Assembly (NCBI RefSeq): GCF_000372425.1
Contig: NZ_AQVD01000003.1
Span: forward strand, 173,498 to 237,497
Direction of reading: 5' to 3'
Origin: Streptococcus ferus DSM 20646
Lineage (GTDB): Bacteria > Bacillota > Bacilli > Lactobacillales > Streptococcaceae
Length of the DNA: 64,000 bases
The notes beneath the pieces were generated by a model that was not told the origin of the DNA, ran no database searches, and saw only the letters and a list, made by a program, of their open reading frames with translations. The first letter of the stretch is position 1, and the number at the start of each line of letters is the position of its first letter. Below, piece by piece: positions 46,779-56,895 of this stretch. A program made the translations under genes and the position numbers.

Positions 46779-48575
46779 ATGAAGACCCTAAGATTTTTCT
46801 GGTTCTATTTTAAAAAATACAAATTGTCTTTCACTGTTATTGCCCTGATGATTATACTGGCGACCTATCTTCAGGTCAAAGCCCCGGTTTATCTGGGTCA
46901 GGCCTTAACAGAACTGGCAGAATGGGCTGGCAAGTACGCCAAGGCTAAGGCTGTCAGTCAGGCGACAGGTACTAAAATGGTTCTGCCTAAGCTGACCGCT
47001 TTCAACAGCGTTATGTTTAAGCTCCTTCTGGCGTACAGTTTTACAGCTTTAGCGACCCTTGTCTACTCTCTCCTCTTTAGCCGTATTATCAGCTACTCGA
47101 CCAACCAAATGCGGAAAGGCCTTTTTGGGAAATTGGAACGCATGACGGTTGCTTACTTTGACCAGCACAAGGATGGGGATATTTTATCACGTTTTACCAG
47201 TGACTTGGACAATATCCAGAACTCTCTCAATCAAAGTTTTGTCGGGGTTCTGACCAATATCGCCCTCTACATTGGCTTGGTCTGGATTATGTTTGCAGAG
47301 AATGTGAAGTTGGCGCTTGTCACAGTAGCCTCAACGCCTCTGGCTTTTATCTTTCTGATTTTTATCGTGAGAATGGCTAGAAAATACACCGATTTGCAGC
47401 AAAAAGAGGTTTCCCAGCTCAATGCCTATATGGATGAGAAAATTTCGGGCCAAAAAGCTATTATTGTGCAAGGTCTTGAAGAGGAAACGGTGGCAGGCTT
47501 TATGGAGCACAATGAACGTGTCCGCAAAGCAACCTTTAAAGGCCGTCTTTTTGGAGGCCTCCTCTTTCCTGTCATGAATGGGATGAGTCTTCTTAATACG
47601 GCTATCGTCATCTTTGTGGGGTCAACCTTGGCCCTAAATGACAAATCCCTATCAACAGCGGCCGCGCTCGGTCTGGTCGTCACTTTTGTTCAATATTCAC
47701 AGCAATACTATCAGCCTGTCATGCAGGTGGCCGCTTCTTGGGCGGAACTCCAATTGGCCTTCACAGGTGCTGGTCGTATTCAGGAAATCTTTGATCAGCC
47801 GGAAGAAATCCGTCCTCAAAATGCCCCTCGGTTTACCGAACTTAAGGAAGGTGTGGAGATTAAAGGAATTGATTTTGGCTATCTTCCAGGCAAGCAAGTT
47901 CTGTCAAATGTTTCGATTTCGGCTCCAAAAGGCAAGATGATTGCTGTCGTTGGTCCTACCGGTTCAGGTAAGACAACTATCATGAACTTAATCAATCGTT
48001 TTTATGACGTGGATGCTGGCTCCATCACCTTTGATGGACGTGATATCCGTGACTATGATTTGGACAGCCTGCGTGCAAAGACTGGGATTGTCTTGCAAGA
48101 GTCGGTTTTATTCAGCGGAACGATTGCTGACAACATCAAATTTGGAAATCCAGATGCCAGTCAGGAGATGGTAGAAACGGCTGCGCGGGCAACCCATATC
48201 CATGAGTTCATTGAGAGCCTGCCGGACAAATACGAGACAGTCGTTTCAGATGACGAAAATATCTTTTCAACTGGGCAGAAACAGCTGCTTTCCATCGCCA
48301 GAACCCTCTTGACAGATCCGCAAGTCCTTATCTTGGATGAAGCGACCTCTAATGTGGACACGGTGACGGAGAGCAAGCTACAGCTTGCGATGGAAACCAT
48401 TATTGCCGGCCGGACCAGCTTTGTTATTGCTCACCGCCTTAAGACCATTTTGAATGCGGATGAGATCATTGTCCTTAAAGACGGCAAAGTAATCGAACAG
48501 GGCAATCACCGCCAGCTCTTGCAGGCGAAGGGCTTCTATTCTGAATTGTATCACAACCAGTTTGTCTTTGAATGA
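46779..48575 (+). CDS. patB: Heterodimeric ABC multidrug exporter subunit PatB
   Basis: 598 residues with six membrane spans and an ATPase domain. Walker [10 protein letters not shown], Walker [13 protein letters not shown] and H-loop IAHRL are canonical, while the signature is FSTGQKQLL instead of SGGQ. It therefore complements PatA to give one active and one degenerate ATP site. ATG 46779 with AAAGGAGGA upstream is the start; the longer frame extends into patA. Confidence 0.88.
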   Translation: MKTLRFFWFYFKKYKLSFTVIALMIILATYLQVKAPVYLGQALTELAEWAGKYAKAKAVSQATGTKMVLPKLTAFNSVMFKLLLAYSFTALATLVYSLLFSRIISYSTNQMRKGLFGKLERMTVAYFDQHKDGDILSRFTSDLDNIQNSLNQSFVGVLTNIALYIGLVWIMFAENVKLALVTVASTPLAFIFLIFIVRMARKYTDLQQKEVSQLNAYMDEKISGQKAIIVQGLEEETVAGFMEHNERVRKATFKGRLFGGLLFPVMNGMSLLNTAIVIFVGSTLALNDKSLSTAAALGLVVTFVQYSQQYYQPVMQVAASWAELQLAFTGAGRIQEIFDQPEEIRPQNAPRFTELKEGVEIKGIDFGYLPGKQVLSNVSISAPKGKMIAVVGPTGSGKTTIMNLINRFYDVDAGSITFDGRDIRDYDLDSLRAKTGIVLQESVLFSGTIADNIKFGNPDASQEMVETAARATHIHEFIESLPDKYETVVSDDENIFSTGQKQLLSIARTLLTDPQVLILDEATSNVDTVTESKLQLAMETIIAGRTSFVIAHRLKTILNADEIIVLKDGKVIEQGNHRQLLQAKGFYSELYHNQFVFE

Positions 48576-48594
48576 GACATTATTTGCAATTCTC

Positions 48595-48627
48595 AAAAGT
48601 CCACACGAAATTTCGTGTGGACTTTTT
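48595..48627. terminator. Terminator after patB (bidirectional)
   Basis: Perfect 26-nt palindrome AGTCCACACGAAA/TTTCGTGTGGACT with flanking A and T runs, between convergent genes. Confidence 0.9.
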
Positions 48628-48644
48628 ACTATGGATGGCAGTGA

Positions 48645-49436
48645 CTAGGATTCAACGTGTTTAGTTTTTGTTTGATTAAGCCAGGCGTAGGCAATTCCGA
48701 TGAAGAGTCCACCACCGACCCAGTTGCCAAAAAAGACAACAATCCATTGGCGCAAAACGTTAACGAGATTAAACCCTTTAATTTGTTCGACGGGGCTGAA
48801 AGCTGCCAACATAAAAGAGGCAAAGTTTGCAATTAAGTGCTCATTGATTAAAAAAACAAACATAAAGATAGCTGAAATAACAATAAAAAATTTAGCTACT
48901 TCTTCCTTGAGGAGCATATAGCCTAAAATGGCAATATTGACAAAGATATTGGCCGTAATCCCTTCAATGAAGTTCATCCAGTCGGTTTTAGCCAGTTTCA
49001 GCTGAACGGCATTTATAACGAAGCTTTTATCTGTCAACTGACTGAAAGAGAAGGACTGGTTGAAAAGCCAAGCTAAAATGATGGCTCCGACCAAATTGAA
49101 CAGTGTACAGTAGAGCAAAATCAAGATGGTTTTTCGCCAGCTGATTTGTTTGTAGTAAGAGCCGGCGGTCAGATACATCATATTAGACGTCGCCAACTCC
49201 CCATTAAAAATCAAAACATAGACAAGTCCAATAGCAAAAATAAAGGTAAAGATAAAGCGTCCCAGAGAAGGGAACTGGGTTGAAATTACATCTGCCCCAA
49301 TAATACCAACGGCTGTTGACATGGTTAGAAAAGCGCCGGCAAAGATAGATCTCAGGGCATAGCGAGCCAGACTTTCATCAAAAAGAGCTTCTTTTTTAGC
49401 ACAAGCCGTAGTTATTTTTTCTTGAAATAAAGACAT
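48645..49436 (-). CDS. Formate/nitrite transporter family channel
   Basis: 263 residues with six hydrophobic segments and the FNT family pattern, including AGAFLTMSTAVGIIGAD in span 1, FNGELATSNMMYLTAGSYYKQISW, and VGGGLFIGIAYAWL near the C-terminus. Probably moves formate, lactate or nitrite with protons. The start at 49436 follows AGAGGTACTCC; upstream in-frame codons are less likely. Convergent with patB. Confidence 0.88.
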   Translation of the reverse strand: MSLFQEKITTACAKKEALFDESLARYALRSIFAGAFLTMSTAVGIIGADVISTQFPSLGRFIFTFIFAIGLVYVLIFNGELATSNMMYLTAGSYYKQISWRKTILILLYCTLFNLVGAIILAWLFNQSFSFSQLTDKSFVINAVQLKLAKTDWMNFIEGITANIFVNIAILGYMLLKEEVAKFFIVISAIFMFVFLINEHLIANFASFMLAAFSPVEQIKGFNLVNVLRQWIVVFFGNWVGGGLFIGIAYAWLNQTKTKHVES

Positions 49437-49469
49437 GGAGTACCTCTTTAAAATAGTGCATTCAGAATG

Positions 49470-49497
49470 AAAAAACGGGAGGGACAAACACTCCCGA
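49470..49497 (-). terminator. Terminator after the FMN reductase pair
   Basis: On the minus strand CGGGAG and CTCCCG pair around a 9-nt loop and are followed by T6. Confidence 0.75.
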
Positions 49498-49507
49498 AAA
49501 TGTATGA

Positions 49508-50734
49508 TTAGTGAGTCGAAGCACCAGAAGTCGCATCAGCAGAAACATCAGCTCCAGCCACAGTAGCTGAGGCGCCAGAAGTTGCATCGCTACTCGGTGC
49601 GACAGGTCCAACCTTGCCTCCGACAAGGTGCTGTCCAGTCATTTGTAAATACCAGTCTAACCAAGGTTTAAAATTGAAAATAATTTCATTGATTCCTGCA
49701 AAGGAACCGTCAGGATAATACATCGCTTGATAATTATGAGTATTAATAATTTCAGGTGGAGTGCCCGGGACAACGGTACGGACATACTCCTCATTGCCAT
49801 TTCGGAGGCTGCCAACCACCCATTCCACATTCTTCATACGGCCAGCTGGCAAAGAATCATGGACAGTTGCTAAGCGATTTCCGACCTGCTCTCTGACGCG
49901 CTTTCCAAGCATAGTATTAGGTTCTTGGTGTTTATTATTATAGTAAAGAAACTGATTGTTATCATCAGAATAAGTCAGTTCAAAAGGCATAGCATTGAGA
50001 AACATATTGATTTGATCAACTGTCAAGAGCCCATTGTCAAGTTTGACATAGGTATCTCCTTCTACTGCATTAACTAGGTTTGCGGCTTTGTCAAGCCAGT
50101 CTGGGTCGTCTGGGTCAACCCCTTGGATAGTCGTAGCAATCGGCTTGGTGCAGTACAGATCTTCCGGTTCAATGGGTTTTGGTTTTTTCAATTGAGACAC
50201 CACTTCAACATATTTGATAAAATTATCAAGACAGCTGCCAAGAAAATCAATTGTTCCTTGATTAGTGATATCACCATTGTTATCAAAAGCTTCTTTGGCG
50301 CGGCCCAGAAGAAATTCATTCCCAGGTAAGGTGTAGGCATTTACCCCAGGAGCTTCTAGAATTTTACGTAGGTGTACCTGAGCGCGTGAAGTCCCCTGAT
50401 CATAGTAAGAGGCTCCAACAATCATGACAGGCTTATTTTCAAGTGGATGTAGCTTATAGGATAGCCATTCCAGAGTGCTCTTAAGGGCAGGGGTAATAGT
50501 GTGATTGTGTTCGGGTGTGGCGATAATGACACCATCTGCTCGAATAATTTTATTGTTGAGATAACGTAAACTAAAAGAGTCCGATTGATCATCATCTTGA
50601 TTGAAAAGGGGGACATCCTTGATTTCGAGGATCTCTAGTTCGCATTTTATTTTAAAATGGCGCTGGATAAATTTAAGGAGCAGACGATTATAAGATTGGT
50701 CTGCATTTGAACCAACGATTCCGACAAATTTCAT
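49508..50734 (-). CDS. NADPH-dependent FMN reductase fused to a PAS-like domain with flavinylation-like tail
   Basis: 408 residues in three parts. Residues 1-~190 are a flavodoxin-like NADPH:FMN reductase (GIVGSNADQSYNRLLL, GVIIATPEHNHTITPALK). Residues ~235-360 resemble the DUF438-type PAS sensor (GLLTVDQINMFLNAMPFELTY, YYNNKHQEPNTMLGKRV). The last 26 residues hold DATSGAS twice (383-389 and 400-406), each fitting Dxx(S/T)GA(T/S), the sequence modified by ApbE. No signal peptide. The start at 50734 follows AAGGAGAAA. It lies 11 nt after a shorter paralogue. Possible role: cytosolic electron transfer using covalently held FMN. Confidence 0.82.
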   Translation of the reverse strand: MKFVGIVGSNADQSYNRLLLKFIQRHFKIKCELEILEIKDVPLFNQDDDQSDSFSLRYLNNKIIRADGVIIATPEHNHTITPALKSTLEWLSYKLHPLENKPVMIVGASYYDQGTSRAQVHLRKILEAPGVNAYTLPGNEFLLGRAKEAFDNNGDITNQGTIDFLGSCLDNFIKYVEVVSQLKKPKPIEPEDLYCTKPIATTIQGVDPDDPDWLDKAANLVNAVEGDTYVKLDNGLLTVDQINMFLNAMPFELTYSDDNNQFLYYNNKHQEPNTMLGKRVREQVGNRLATVHDSLPAGRMKNVEWVVGSLRNGNEEYVRTVVPGTPPEIINTHNYQAMYYPDGSFAGINEIIFNFKPWLDWYLQMTGQHLVGGKVGPVAPSSDATSGASATVAGADVSADATSGASTH

Positions 50735-50745
50735 AGTTTTTCTCC

Positions 50746-51351
50746 TTATGTTAGACTTTCCCAATCAAAGTTTTCAGCTTCTTTGTGCAAGAGTTCTTGG
50801 GCATTGGATAATTTACCTGTGATTTTAACAAAGAGACGGAAATCATCAAAAATGGCATCTAGCTTTTGAATGGTTTCTAAATCAAAGAGATTGCCATCTT
50901 TATCAAAGGCTTGAAGTGAATGAGAGAGTAAGAACTCATCGGGCAAGACACTGGCCTTCAGCTCTGGTGCATTCAATATCTGGCGAAGTTGCAGCTGGGC
51001 ACGCGAGGAACCCAAAGTTCCATAAGAGGCGCCGGTAATCATGACAGGTTTATTCAGCAGCGGAAAGATACCATAGGACAGCCAGGCTAAAGCGTTCATA
51101 AGTGAAGCGGGAATAGAGTGGTCATACTCCGGTGTGCCGATAATAACACCTTCAGCTTTTTCAATTTTAGCAGCCATTTTTAAAACACTATCTGGAAGCT
51201 GCCTGTCGGCTGGTTTGTTAAAAAGTGGCAAATCCTTAATTTCGAGCAATTCAATGTCGGCTTTGTCCGAAAAGTGCCTTTGAATATATTCCAAAAGTTT
51301 ACGATTGGTAGATTCTGCGGAATTCGTTCCCACCAGTCCAATAAGCTTCAT
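50746..51351 (-). CDS. NADPH-dependent FMN reductase family protein
   Basis: 201-residue flavodoxin-fold flavin reductase: GLVGTNSAESTNRKLLEYI binds FMN phosphate, GVIIGTPEYDHSIPASLMNALAWLS is the active region. It equals the N-terminal half of the downstream gene and probably arose with it by duplication. Same operon, promoter upstream near 51400. Confidence 0.88.
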   Translation of the reverse strand: MKLIGLVGTNSAESTNRKLLEYIQRHFSDKADIELLEIKDLPLFNKPADRQLPDSVLKMAAKIEKAEGVIIGTPEYDHSIPASLMNALAWLSYGIFPLLNKPVMITGASYGTLGSSRAQLQLRQILNAPELKASVLPDEFLLSHSLQAFDKDGNLFDLETIQKLDAIFDDFRLFVKITGKLSNAQELLHKEAENFDWESLT

Positions 51352-51518
51352 ACTCGCTATCTCCTTTATTAATCACCTAAAAGTTAAAAGTAAATGGTTT
51401 CACAGATAATGATAACGCTTTACTTCTTATCTGTCAATTACTTCCTTGGCGGACCAATCAGCTCTTTCTGGCTGGTGGGATTTTAGTGATTTTGATACAA
51501 TAGGGCATAGAGGTGAAT

Positions 51519-51878
51519 ATGAAGAAAATAGTATATTTATTCGTCGGCTTTGTAAGTCTGTTTTTGGGTCTGATTGGAATTTTTTTGCCAATTCTGCCAA
51601 CAACTCCTTTTCTTTTGCTATCCGGCGTTTGTTTTGCGAAGAGCTCCCAGAGGGTTGAAAGATGGCTGAAAGGCACATCGCTATACCACTTCTATGTGGC
51701 TGATTATGCTGAAACAAAAACGATTTCTAAAGAACGGAAGAAAAAAATTATCTGGCAGATTTACCTTTTAATGGGCATATCAATCTATTTAGCACCCTTG
51801 TGGCCCATTAAAATAAGTCTACTGCTTCTAACCCTTTTTATTAATTATTATTTATTTAAAATTATTCCCGATAAGTAG
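51519..51878 (+). CDS. DUF454 (YbaN) family membrane protein
   Basis: 119 residues, three to four hydrophobic segments, with the family signature GLIGIFLPILPTTPFLLLSGVCFAKSS. Start ATG follows AGAGGTGA. Function unknown; the family often neighbours redox genes, and the FMN reductases here are divergent from it. Confidence 0.85.
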   Translation: MKKIVYLFVGFVSLFLGLIGIFLPILPTTPFLLLSGVCFAKSSQRVERWLKGTSLYHFYVADYAETKTISKERKKKIIWQIYLLMGISIYLAPLWPIKISLLLLTLFINYYLFKIIPDK

Positions 51879-51940
51879 CTAGCTTTTGTCAGCTCTTAAC
51901 GAATAAAATGAAATGAGTCATGCAGAAATAGGAGAGTTTA

Positions 51941-52387
51941 ATGTCTAAAATCCGCGGTTTTGAACTGGTCAGCCAGTTTACAGATGAAAACTTATTGCCC
52001 AAACGAGAAACGGCCCATGCAGCAGGCTATGATTTGAAGGTGGCGGTGGAAACCGCCATCACGCCGGGAGAGATTAAGATGGTGCCGACAGGCGTCAAGG
52101 CCTACATGCAGGCGGGTGAAGTCCTCTGCCTCTTTGACCGCTCCTCCAACCCCCGCAAAAAAGGTCTGGTCCTCATCAACTCTGTCGGTGTCATTGACGG
52201 GGATTATTATGGCAATCCAGCCAATGAAGGCCATATCTTTGCCCAGATGAAAAATATCACCGATGAACCAGTCATCCTAGAGGTCGGCGAGCGCATCGTC
52301 CAAGGGGTCTTTATGCCTTTCTTAGTCGTCGATGGCGATGAGGCGGACGGCGTGAGGACAGGCGGATTTGGCTCAACAGGAGTTTAG
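51941..52387 (+). CDS. dut: dUTP diphosphatase
   Basis: Hydrolyses dUTP to dUMP, keeping uracil out of DNA. 148 residues with trimeric dUTPase motifs: AAGYDLKVA, DRSSNPRKKGLVLINSVGVID and the C-terminal P-loop-like GGFGSTG. Begins a run of short-gap genes (cysteine hydrolase, glycosyltransferase, radA) ending at 55.4 kb. Confidence 0.94.
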   Translation: MSKIRGFELVSQFTDENLLPKRETAHAAGYDLKVAVETAITPGEIKMVPTGVKAYMQAGEVLCLFDRSSNPRKKGLVLINSVGVIDGDYYGNPANEGHIFAQMKNITDEPVILEVGERIVQGVFMPFLVVDGDEADGVRTGGFGSTGV

Positions 52388-52393
52388 GACAAG

Positions 52394-52888
52394 ATGGCAG
52401 AATATTTGTTAGTCATTGATATGCAGACAGACTATGTTGCCGATGGCAAGCTCTATAATCAGAACCAGCTAGTAACAGCAGTTAACCAAAAGATTGCCCA
52501 TTACCCGAGTGATCGGGTTATCTACGTGGTCAATCGATTTTTTTGGGAGATAAATAAGGAGTCTAAAAAATTTGTAGATGGTCTATCCCTAGTATCTAAT
52601 CAGGTTTTTGAAAAACGCCGTATATCTTGCTTTACCAATCACTATTTGAAGCGTTTTTTAGAAAAAAATCGTGCAAGAAGTCTGGAAATTGTTGGCGTTG
52701 ATGGCAATGGCTGTGTCAATGGTTCTGTTCTCAATGCAGCTTCCCTAGGCTATCAAGTTGCTGTCGACTTAACCTGTTTGGGTGTTGCCAATCAAAAGAA
52801 ATTTCAAAAAACACTCAGGAAGTGGGAGCGATATGGTGTCATAATTAAAGGAGAATCTTTATGTCCGCACGCCAACGAAAGATTTTAA
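52394..52888 (+). CDS. Isochorismatase-like cysteine hydrolase
   Basis: 164 residues. The cysteine hydrolase triad appears as Asp in LVIDMQTDYV, Lys in FEKRRISCF, and Cys in VGVDGNGCVNGSVLNA. Substrate unknown (nicotinamidase-like enzymes share the fold). Overlaps the glycosyltransferase gene by 28 nt. Confidence 0.85.
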   Translation: MAEYLLVIDMQTDYVADGKLYNQNQLVTAVNQKIAHYPSDRVIYVVNRFFWEINKESKKFVDGLSLVSNQVFEKRRISCFTNHYLKRFLEKNRARSLEIVGVDGNGCVNGSVLNAASLGYQVAVDLTCLGVANQKKFQKTLRKWERYGVIIKGESLCPHANERF

Positions 52889-54030
52889 TGGTCAACTTGC
52901 CTTTTTCTGGTCATACCAATCCCACGCTTGAATTGGCAAGGGTCTTGGTTGGGCTTGGCCATCAGGTGGCTTATGTTCATGCACCAGAATGGCGTGGGAA
53001 AGTTGAACAAACAGGAGCACACTTTATCCCCTATGACAATTATCCGGATAACTTATCGGCTTCTCGTAAAGAACTTCGCAGTTTTTCAGCTGCTTACGAT
53101 ACCGTTTTTCGTGTCGGTAAAGATTTTGATTGTTTGATTTATGAAATGCTCTTTGTATCAGGCAAGGCATTGGCAGACCATTTAGGGATCCCGTCGTTTC
53201 GGCTTTTTTCAACCTTTGCGCTCAACGAACAAGTCATTTCCGATTTTGCGCAAACAGGCGGCGGGCAACTAACAGCCTTCTTTCGCTACAAACCTTTGCT
53301 GAACTTTTTATCCAGACGGTTGCAAAAGCGTTTTGGATGGTATTACCCTGATATTGTCAACGAAATAACCAGAAATAATCCAGCCCTCAACTTTACCTAC
53401 ACCGTCAGAGAATTTCAGCCTTATGCCGATGATTTTGATGCAGACAAGTATCAGTTTGTTGGTCCGTCAATCGGAGACAGGGGAGAAGCTGTCTTTGATT
53501 TTTCCGAAATGTCAGACCCCATCATCTATGTTTCTTTGGGCACTTTGCTCAATACCTCGGTCAATTTTTTCAAAACCTGTATTGAAGCCTTTAAGCATCA
53601 GCCGGTATCCGTCATCATGTCTATTGGAAAGACGATAAAAGTGGAACAATTGGGGGCTTTACCAGATAATGTCTTTGTCTATCCTTACGTCCCCCAACTG
53701 GAGATTCTGCAAAAAGCCTCACTGTTTATCACTCATGGAGGCATGAACAGTGTCAATGAATCCCTCTATTATGGCTGTCCCATGCTAGTGATACCGATGG
53801 GAAATGACCAGCCACGGGTTGCCCAGCAGGTGGTGGATTTGCATTTGGGAAAAATGGTGGCGCATAAAGGACTTACTGCAAAGCAACTAAGAGACAGTGC
53901 CTATTCTGTTTTGCAAGATGTTTCTTATCAGAAAAAACTAGAAGAATTTCAAAACTTATCTCAATCAGCTGGTGGCAATCAAGCCATTGCCCAGATGATT
54001 TTAAAGTCATTAGATAACCAACCGAAGTAA
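52861..54030 (+). CDS. MGT/UGT-family glycosyltransferase
   Basis: 389-residue GT-B enzyme of glycosyltransferase family 1, similar in layout to macrolide-inactivating glycosyltransferases. N-terminal [23 protein letters not shown], and a C-terminal nucleotide-sugar site with [22 protein letters not shown], then [17 protein letters not shown]. Strong AAAGGAG. Acceptor unknown; could modify lipids or small toxic molecules. Confidence 0.88.
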   Translation: MSARQRKILMVNLPFSGHTNPTLELARVLVGLGHQVAYVHAPEWRGKVEQTGAHFIPYDNYPDNLSASRKELRSFSAAYDTVFRVGKDFDCLIYEMLFVSGKALADHLGIPSFRLFSTFALNEQVISDFAQTGGGQLTAFFRYKPLLNFLSRRLQKRFGWYYPDIVNEITRNNPALNFTYTVREFQPYADDFDADKYQFVGPSIGDRGEAVFDFSEMSDPIIYVSLGTLLNTSVNFFKTCIEAFKHQPVSVIMSIGKTIKVEQLGALPDNVFVYPYVPQLEILQKASLFITHGGMNSVNESLYYGCPMLVIPMGNDQPRVAQQVVDLHLGKMVAHKGLTAKQLRDSAYSVLQDVSYQKKLEEFQNLSQSAGGNQAIAQMILKSLDNQPK

Positions 54031-54041
54031 GGAGAATCATC

Positions 54042-55406
54042 ATCGCTAAGAAAAAAACAAGTTTTGTTTGCCAGGAGTGCGGGTATAATTCCCCTAAATA
54101 TTTGGGGCGCTGTCCTAATTGCTCTTCCTGGTCCTCATTCGTGGAAGAAGTTGAGGTTGCCGAAGTCAAGAATGCGCGGGTATCTCTAACCGGTGAAAAA
54201 ACGAAACCCATTAAACTAAATCAGGTCACCTCTAGTCAGGTGGCTCGTACGAAAACGGATATGGAAGAATTCAACCGTGTGCTTGGTGGAGGTGTCGTTC
54301 CAGGATCCCTAGTCCTGATTGGCGGTGACCCTGGGATTGGCAAGTCAACCTTGCTTTTGCAAGTCTCTACCCAGTTGGCGGATAAAGGAACGGTTTTATA
54401 TGTTTCCGGTGAGGAATCAGCAGAACAAATTAAGCTGCGGTCAGAACGTCTGGGAGATATTGACAATGCGTTTTATCTCTATGCTGAGACCAATATGCAG
54501 GCCATTCGGGCTGAAATTGAAAAATTACAGCCAGATTTCCTGATTATTGATTCGATACAGACCATTATGAGTCCCGAAATAACAAGTGTTCAGGGTTCTG
54601 TCAGTCAGGTCAGGGAAGTGACCGCCGAATTGATGCAGCTGGCCAAGACCAACAATATTGCGACTTTTATTGTCGGTCACGTGACCAAGGAAGGGACTTT
54701 GGCGGGTCCTCGTATGCTAGAGCATATGGTGGATACCGTTCTTTATTTTGAAGGGGAGCGTCAGCACACCTTTCGTATCCTACGGGCAGTCAAAAACCGT
54801 TTTGGATCGACCAATGAGATTGGTATTTTTGAGATGCAGTCTCAAGGTTTGGTCGAAGTCCTCAACCCCAGTCAGGTCTTTTTAGAGGAGCGGCTAGAAG
54901 GGGCAACTGGTTCAGCCATCGTCGTGACTATGGAGGGAAGCAGGCCGATTCTAGCTGAAGTCCAAGCTCTGGTCACACCGACAGTCTTTGGCAATGCCAA
55001 GCGGACGACAACGGGGCTTGATTTCAACCGTGCCAGTCTTATTATGGCTGTTCTTGAGAAGCGTTGCGGTCTCCTTCTGCAAAATCAGGATGCTTACCTC
55101 AAATCGGCCGGTGGGGTCAAATTAGATGAACCAGCTATTGATTTGGCTGTTGCGGTTGCTATTGCATCAAGCTATAAGGAGCAGCCAACCAATCCACAGG
55201 AGTGCTATATCGGAGAAATCGGGCTGACAGGAGAAATTCGTCGAGTCAATCGCTTGGAGCAAAGAATCAAAGAAGCCAGTAAACTAGGTTTTACCAAAAT
55301 TTATGTTCCTAAAAATGCCCTCTCAGGTTTAGAAATTCCGAACAATACTCAAGTTATTGGTGCAGCTACAGTTGGTGAGGTTCTAAAGCATGTTTTCTCG
55401 ACATAG
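54042..55406 (+). CDS. radA: DNA repair/recombination protein RadA, apparent ATC start
   Basis: RecA-like helicase acting on recombination intermediates, also in transformation. Zinc finger CQEC...CPNC (Cys10, 13, 24, 27), Walker [15 protein letters not shown], the RadA KNRFG motif, and a Lon-like C-terminal domain ([12 protein letters not shown]). In-frame TAA at 54015 is followed by no ATG, GTG or TTG until 54102, which would delete half of the zinc finger. AAGGAG at 54029-54034 sits 7 nt before an ATC at 54042 that yields (M)AKKKTSFVC, the family N-terminus. 454 residues. Confidence 0.92.
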   Translation: MAKKKTSFVCQECGYNSPKYLGRCPNCSSWSSFVEEVEVAEVKNARVSLTGEKTKPIKLNQVTSSQVARTKTDMEEFNRVLGGGVVPGSLVLIGGDPGIGKSTLLLQVSTQLADKGTVLYVSGEESAEQIKLRSERLGDIDNAFYLYAETNMQAIRAEIEKLQPDFLIIDSIQTIMSPEITSVQGSVSQVREVTAELMQLAKTNNIATFIVGHVTKEGTLAGPRMLEHMVDTVLYFEGERQHTFRILRAVKNRFGSTNEIGIFEMQSQGLVEVLNPSQVFLEERLEGATGSAIVVTMEGSRPILAEVQALVTPTVFGNAKRTTTGLDFNRASLIMAVLEKRCGLLLQNQDAYLKSAGGVKLDEPAIDLAVAVAIASSYKEQPTNPQECYIGEIGLTGEIRRVNRLEQRIKEASKLGFTKIYVPKNALSGLEIPNNTQVIGAATVGEVLKHVFST

Positions 55407-55496
55407 AGGGATGCCTGTTTAGGACAGACGGCCTTAAAAGTGGTATGATGCTCTATAAGTGAACGCTTACCGCTTAATGATTGCAAAGGAGATTTT

Positions 55497-55991
55497 ATGT
55501 CGTATTTTGAGAACTATTTAAACGCCAACAAGGCCTATGTGGACTTGCATGGCAATAAGCACTTGCCTCTGAAACCTAAAACAAGAGTGGCTATTTTAAC
55601 CTGTATGGACTCCAGACTCCATGTGGCACCGGCCTTAGGTTTGGCTTTAGGGGATGCCCATATTTTGCGGAATGCAGGAGGGCGTGTCACAGATGATGTT
55701 ATTCGGTCCTTAGTCATCTCCCAACAGCAGCTAGGGACGCGGGAAGTCGTGGTTATGCACCATACAGATTGCGGTGCCCAGACTTTTACCAATGACAGTT
55801 TTGCCCAGCAATTGCAGCGTGATTTGGGTGTTGACGTGGAAGGACAGGACTTCCTGCCCTTTGATGACATTGAAGCCAGCGTTCGCCATGATGTCAACTT
55901 GCTAAAGGCTTCTCCTTTAATCCCAGACGACATCGTAATTTCAGGAGCTGTCTACGATGTTGATACTGGCCGGATCACCGAAGTTAACTAA
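55497..55991 (+). CDS. Beta-class carbonic anhydrase
   Basis: Interconverts CO2 and bicarbonate. Zinc ligands appear in CMDSRL (Cys) and HHTDCGA (His, Cys), with Asp and Arg of the catalytic dyad in DSR. 164 residues, the compact form common in streptococci. Own promoter region with AAAGGAG. Confidence 0.93.
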   Translation: MSYFENYLNANKAYVDLHGNKHLPLKPKTRVAILTCMDSRLHVAPALGLALGDAHILRNAGGRVTDDVIRSLVISQQQLGTREVVVMHHTDCGAQTFTNDSFAQQLQRDLGVDVEGQDFLPFDDIEASVRHDVNLLKASPLIPDDIVISGAVYDVDTGRITEVN

Positions 55992-56086
55992 GCTAGGAAA
56001 AAGCGCTCTATCCTCTTTGGGCAGGACTTGCCCAGAAATCATGAAAACGCTATAATAAAAGAAAAAGAAAAGTGAGGATTATACTC

Positions 56087-56794
56087 ATGGCGGATAATCG
56101 GATGAAGTATACGATTAGTAGCGGTCAGTTTCCCTTTGTTGAGATTGAATTGGAAGCGGGGGAATCAGCTTATGTTCAGCGAGGTTCTATGGTCTACCAC
56201 ACACCTGGTGTGTCACTCAACACTAAGTTGAACGCTAAAGGGGATGGTGTCGGTAAACTGCTTGGGGCTGTCGGACGTTCAATTGTGTCTGGAGAATCAG
56301 CCTTTATCACGCAGGCGATATCAAATGAACCCTTGGGACGTCTAGCGATTGCCCCATCAGTTCCTGGTCAGGTGATTACGCTGGAATTGGGGCAGAAGCA
56401 GTACCGACTAAACGATGGTGCTTTTCTGGCGCTTGACGGGTCAGCCTTTTATACCATGCAAAGACAGAGTGTCGGACGTGCGCTTTTTGGCGGTCAGGGC
56501 GGTTTCTTTGTCATGACGACTGAAGGTCAAGGCACTCTCTTAGCCAATGCTTTTGGTTCTATCCGCAAAATTACCCTGCAGAATAATCAAATCACGATTG
56601 ACAACGCCCACGTTGTTGCCTGGAGTGCAGATCTAGACTATGATATTCATTTGGAAAATGGGTTTATGCAGTCTATTGGTACGGGGGAAGGAGTGGTCAA
56701 TACCTTCCGCGGCACAGGAGAAATTTATGTTCAAAGTCTCAATGTGCAGACTTTTGCAGGTGTCTTAAATCCGTATATAAGTACAGGAAAGTAA
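56087..56794 (+). CDS. AIM24/TIGR00266 family protein
   Basis: 235 residues of repeated beta-strand segments matching the TIGR00266 (AIM24) family: ESAYVQRGSMVYHTPGVSL, GESAFITQAIS, and GAFLALDGSAF. No signal or membrane segments. Function unknown. ATG 56087 with GTGAGGAT upstream; TATAAT near 56050. Confidence 0.82.
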   Translation: MADNRMKYTISSGQFPFVEIELEAGESAYVQRGSMVYHTPGVSLNTKLNAKGDGVGKLLGAVGRSIVSGESAFITQAISNEPLGRLAIAPSVPGQVITLELGQKQYRLNDGAFLALDGSAFYTMQRQSVGRALFGGQGGFFVMTTEGQGTLLANAFGSIRKITLQNNQITIDNAHVVAWSADLDYDIHLENGFMQSIGTGEGVVNTFRGTGEIYVQSLNVQTFAGVLNPYISTGK

Positions 56795-56808
56795 AACTTA
56801 GTCCTAAA

Positions 56809-56853
56809 GCAAGTCACAAGCCTAGTCATCGGTTTTGTGACTCGCTTTTTTTT
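56809..56853 (+). terminator. Terminator upstream of gltX
   Basis: AGTCACAA and TTGTGACT arms with GC closing pairs, followed by T8. Confidence 0.85.
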
Positions 56854-56895
56854 GTGCTATAATAAGCTTGATTGAATTTTACAGGAGACAGACTA

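Noticed and set aside
56005..56035. GGGCA/TGCCC hairpin after carbonic anhydrase as terminator
   Set aside because: Short stem without a T-run.
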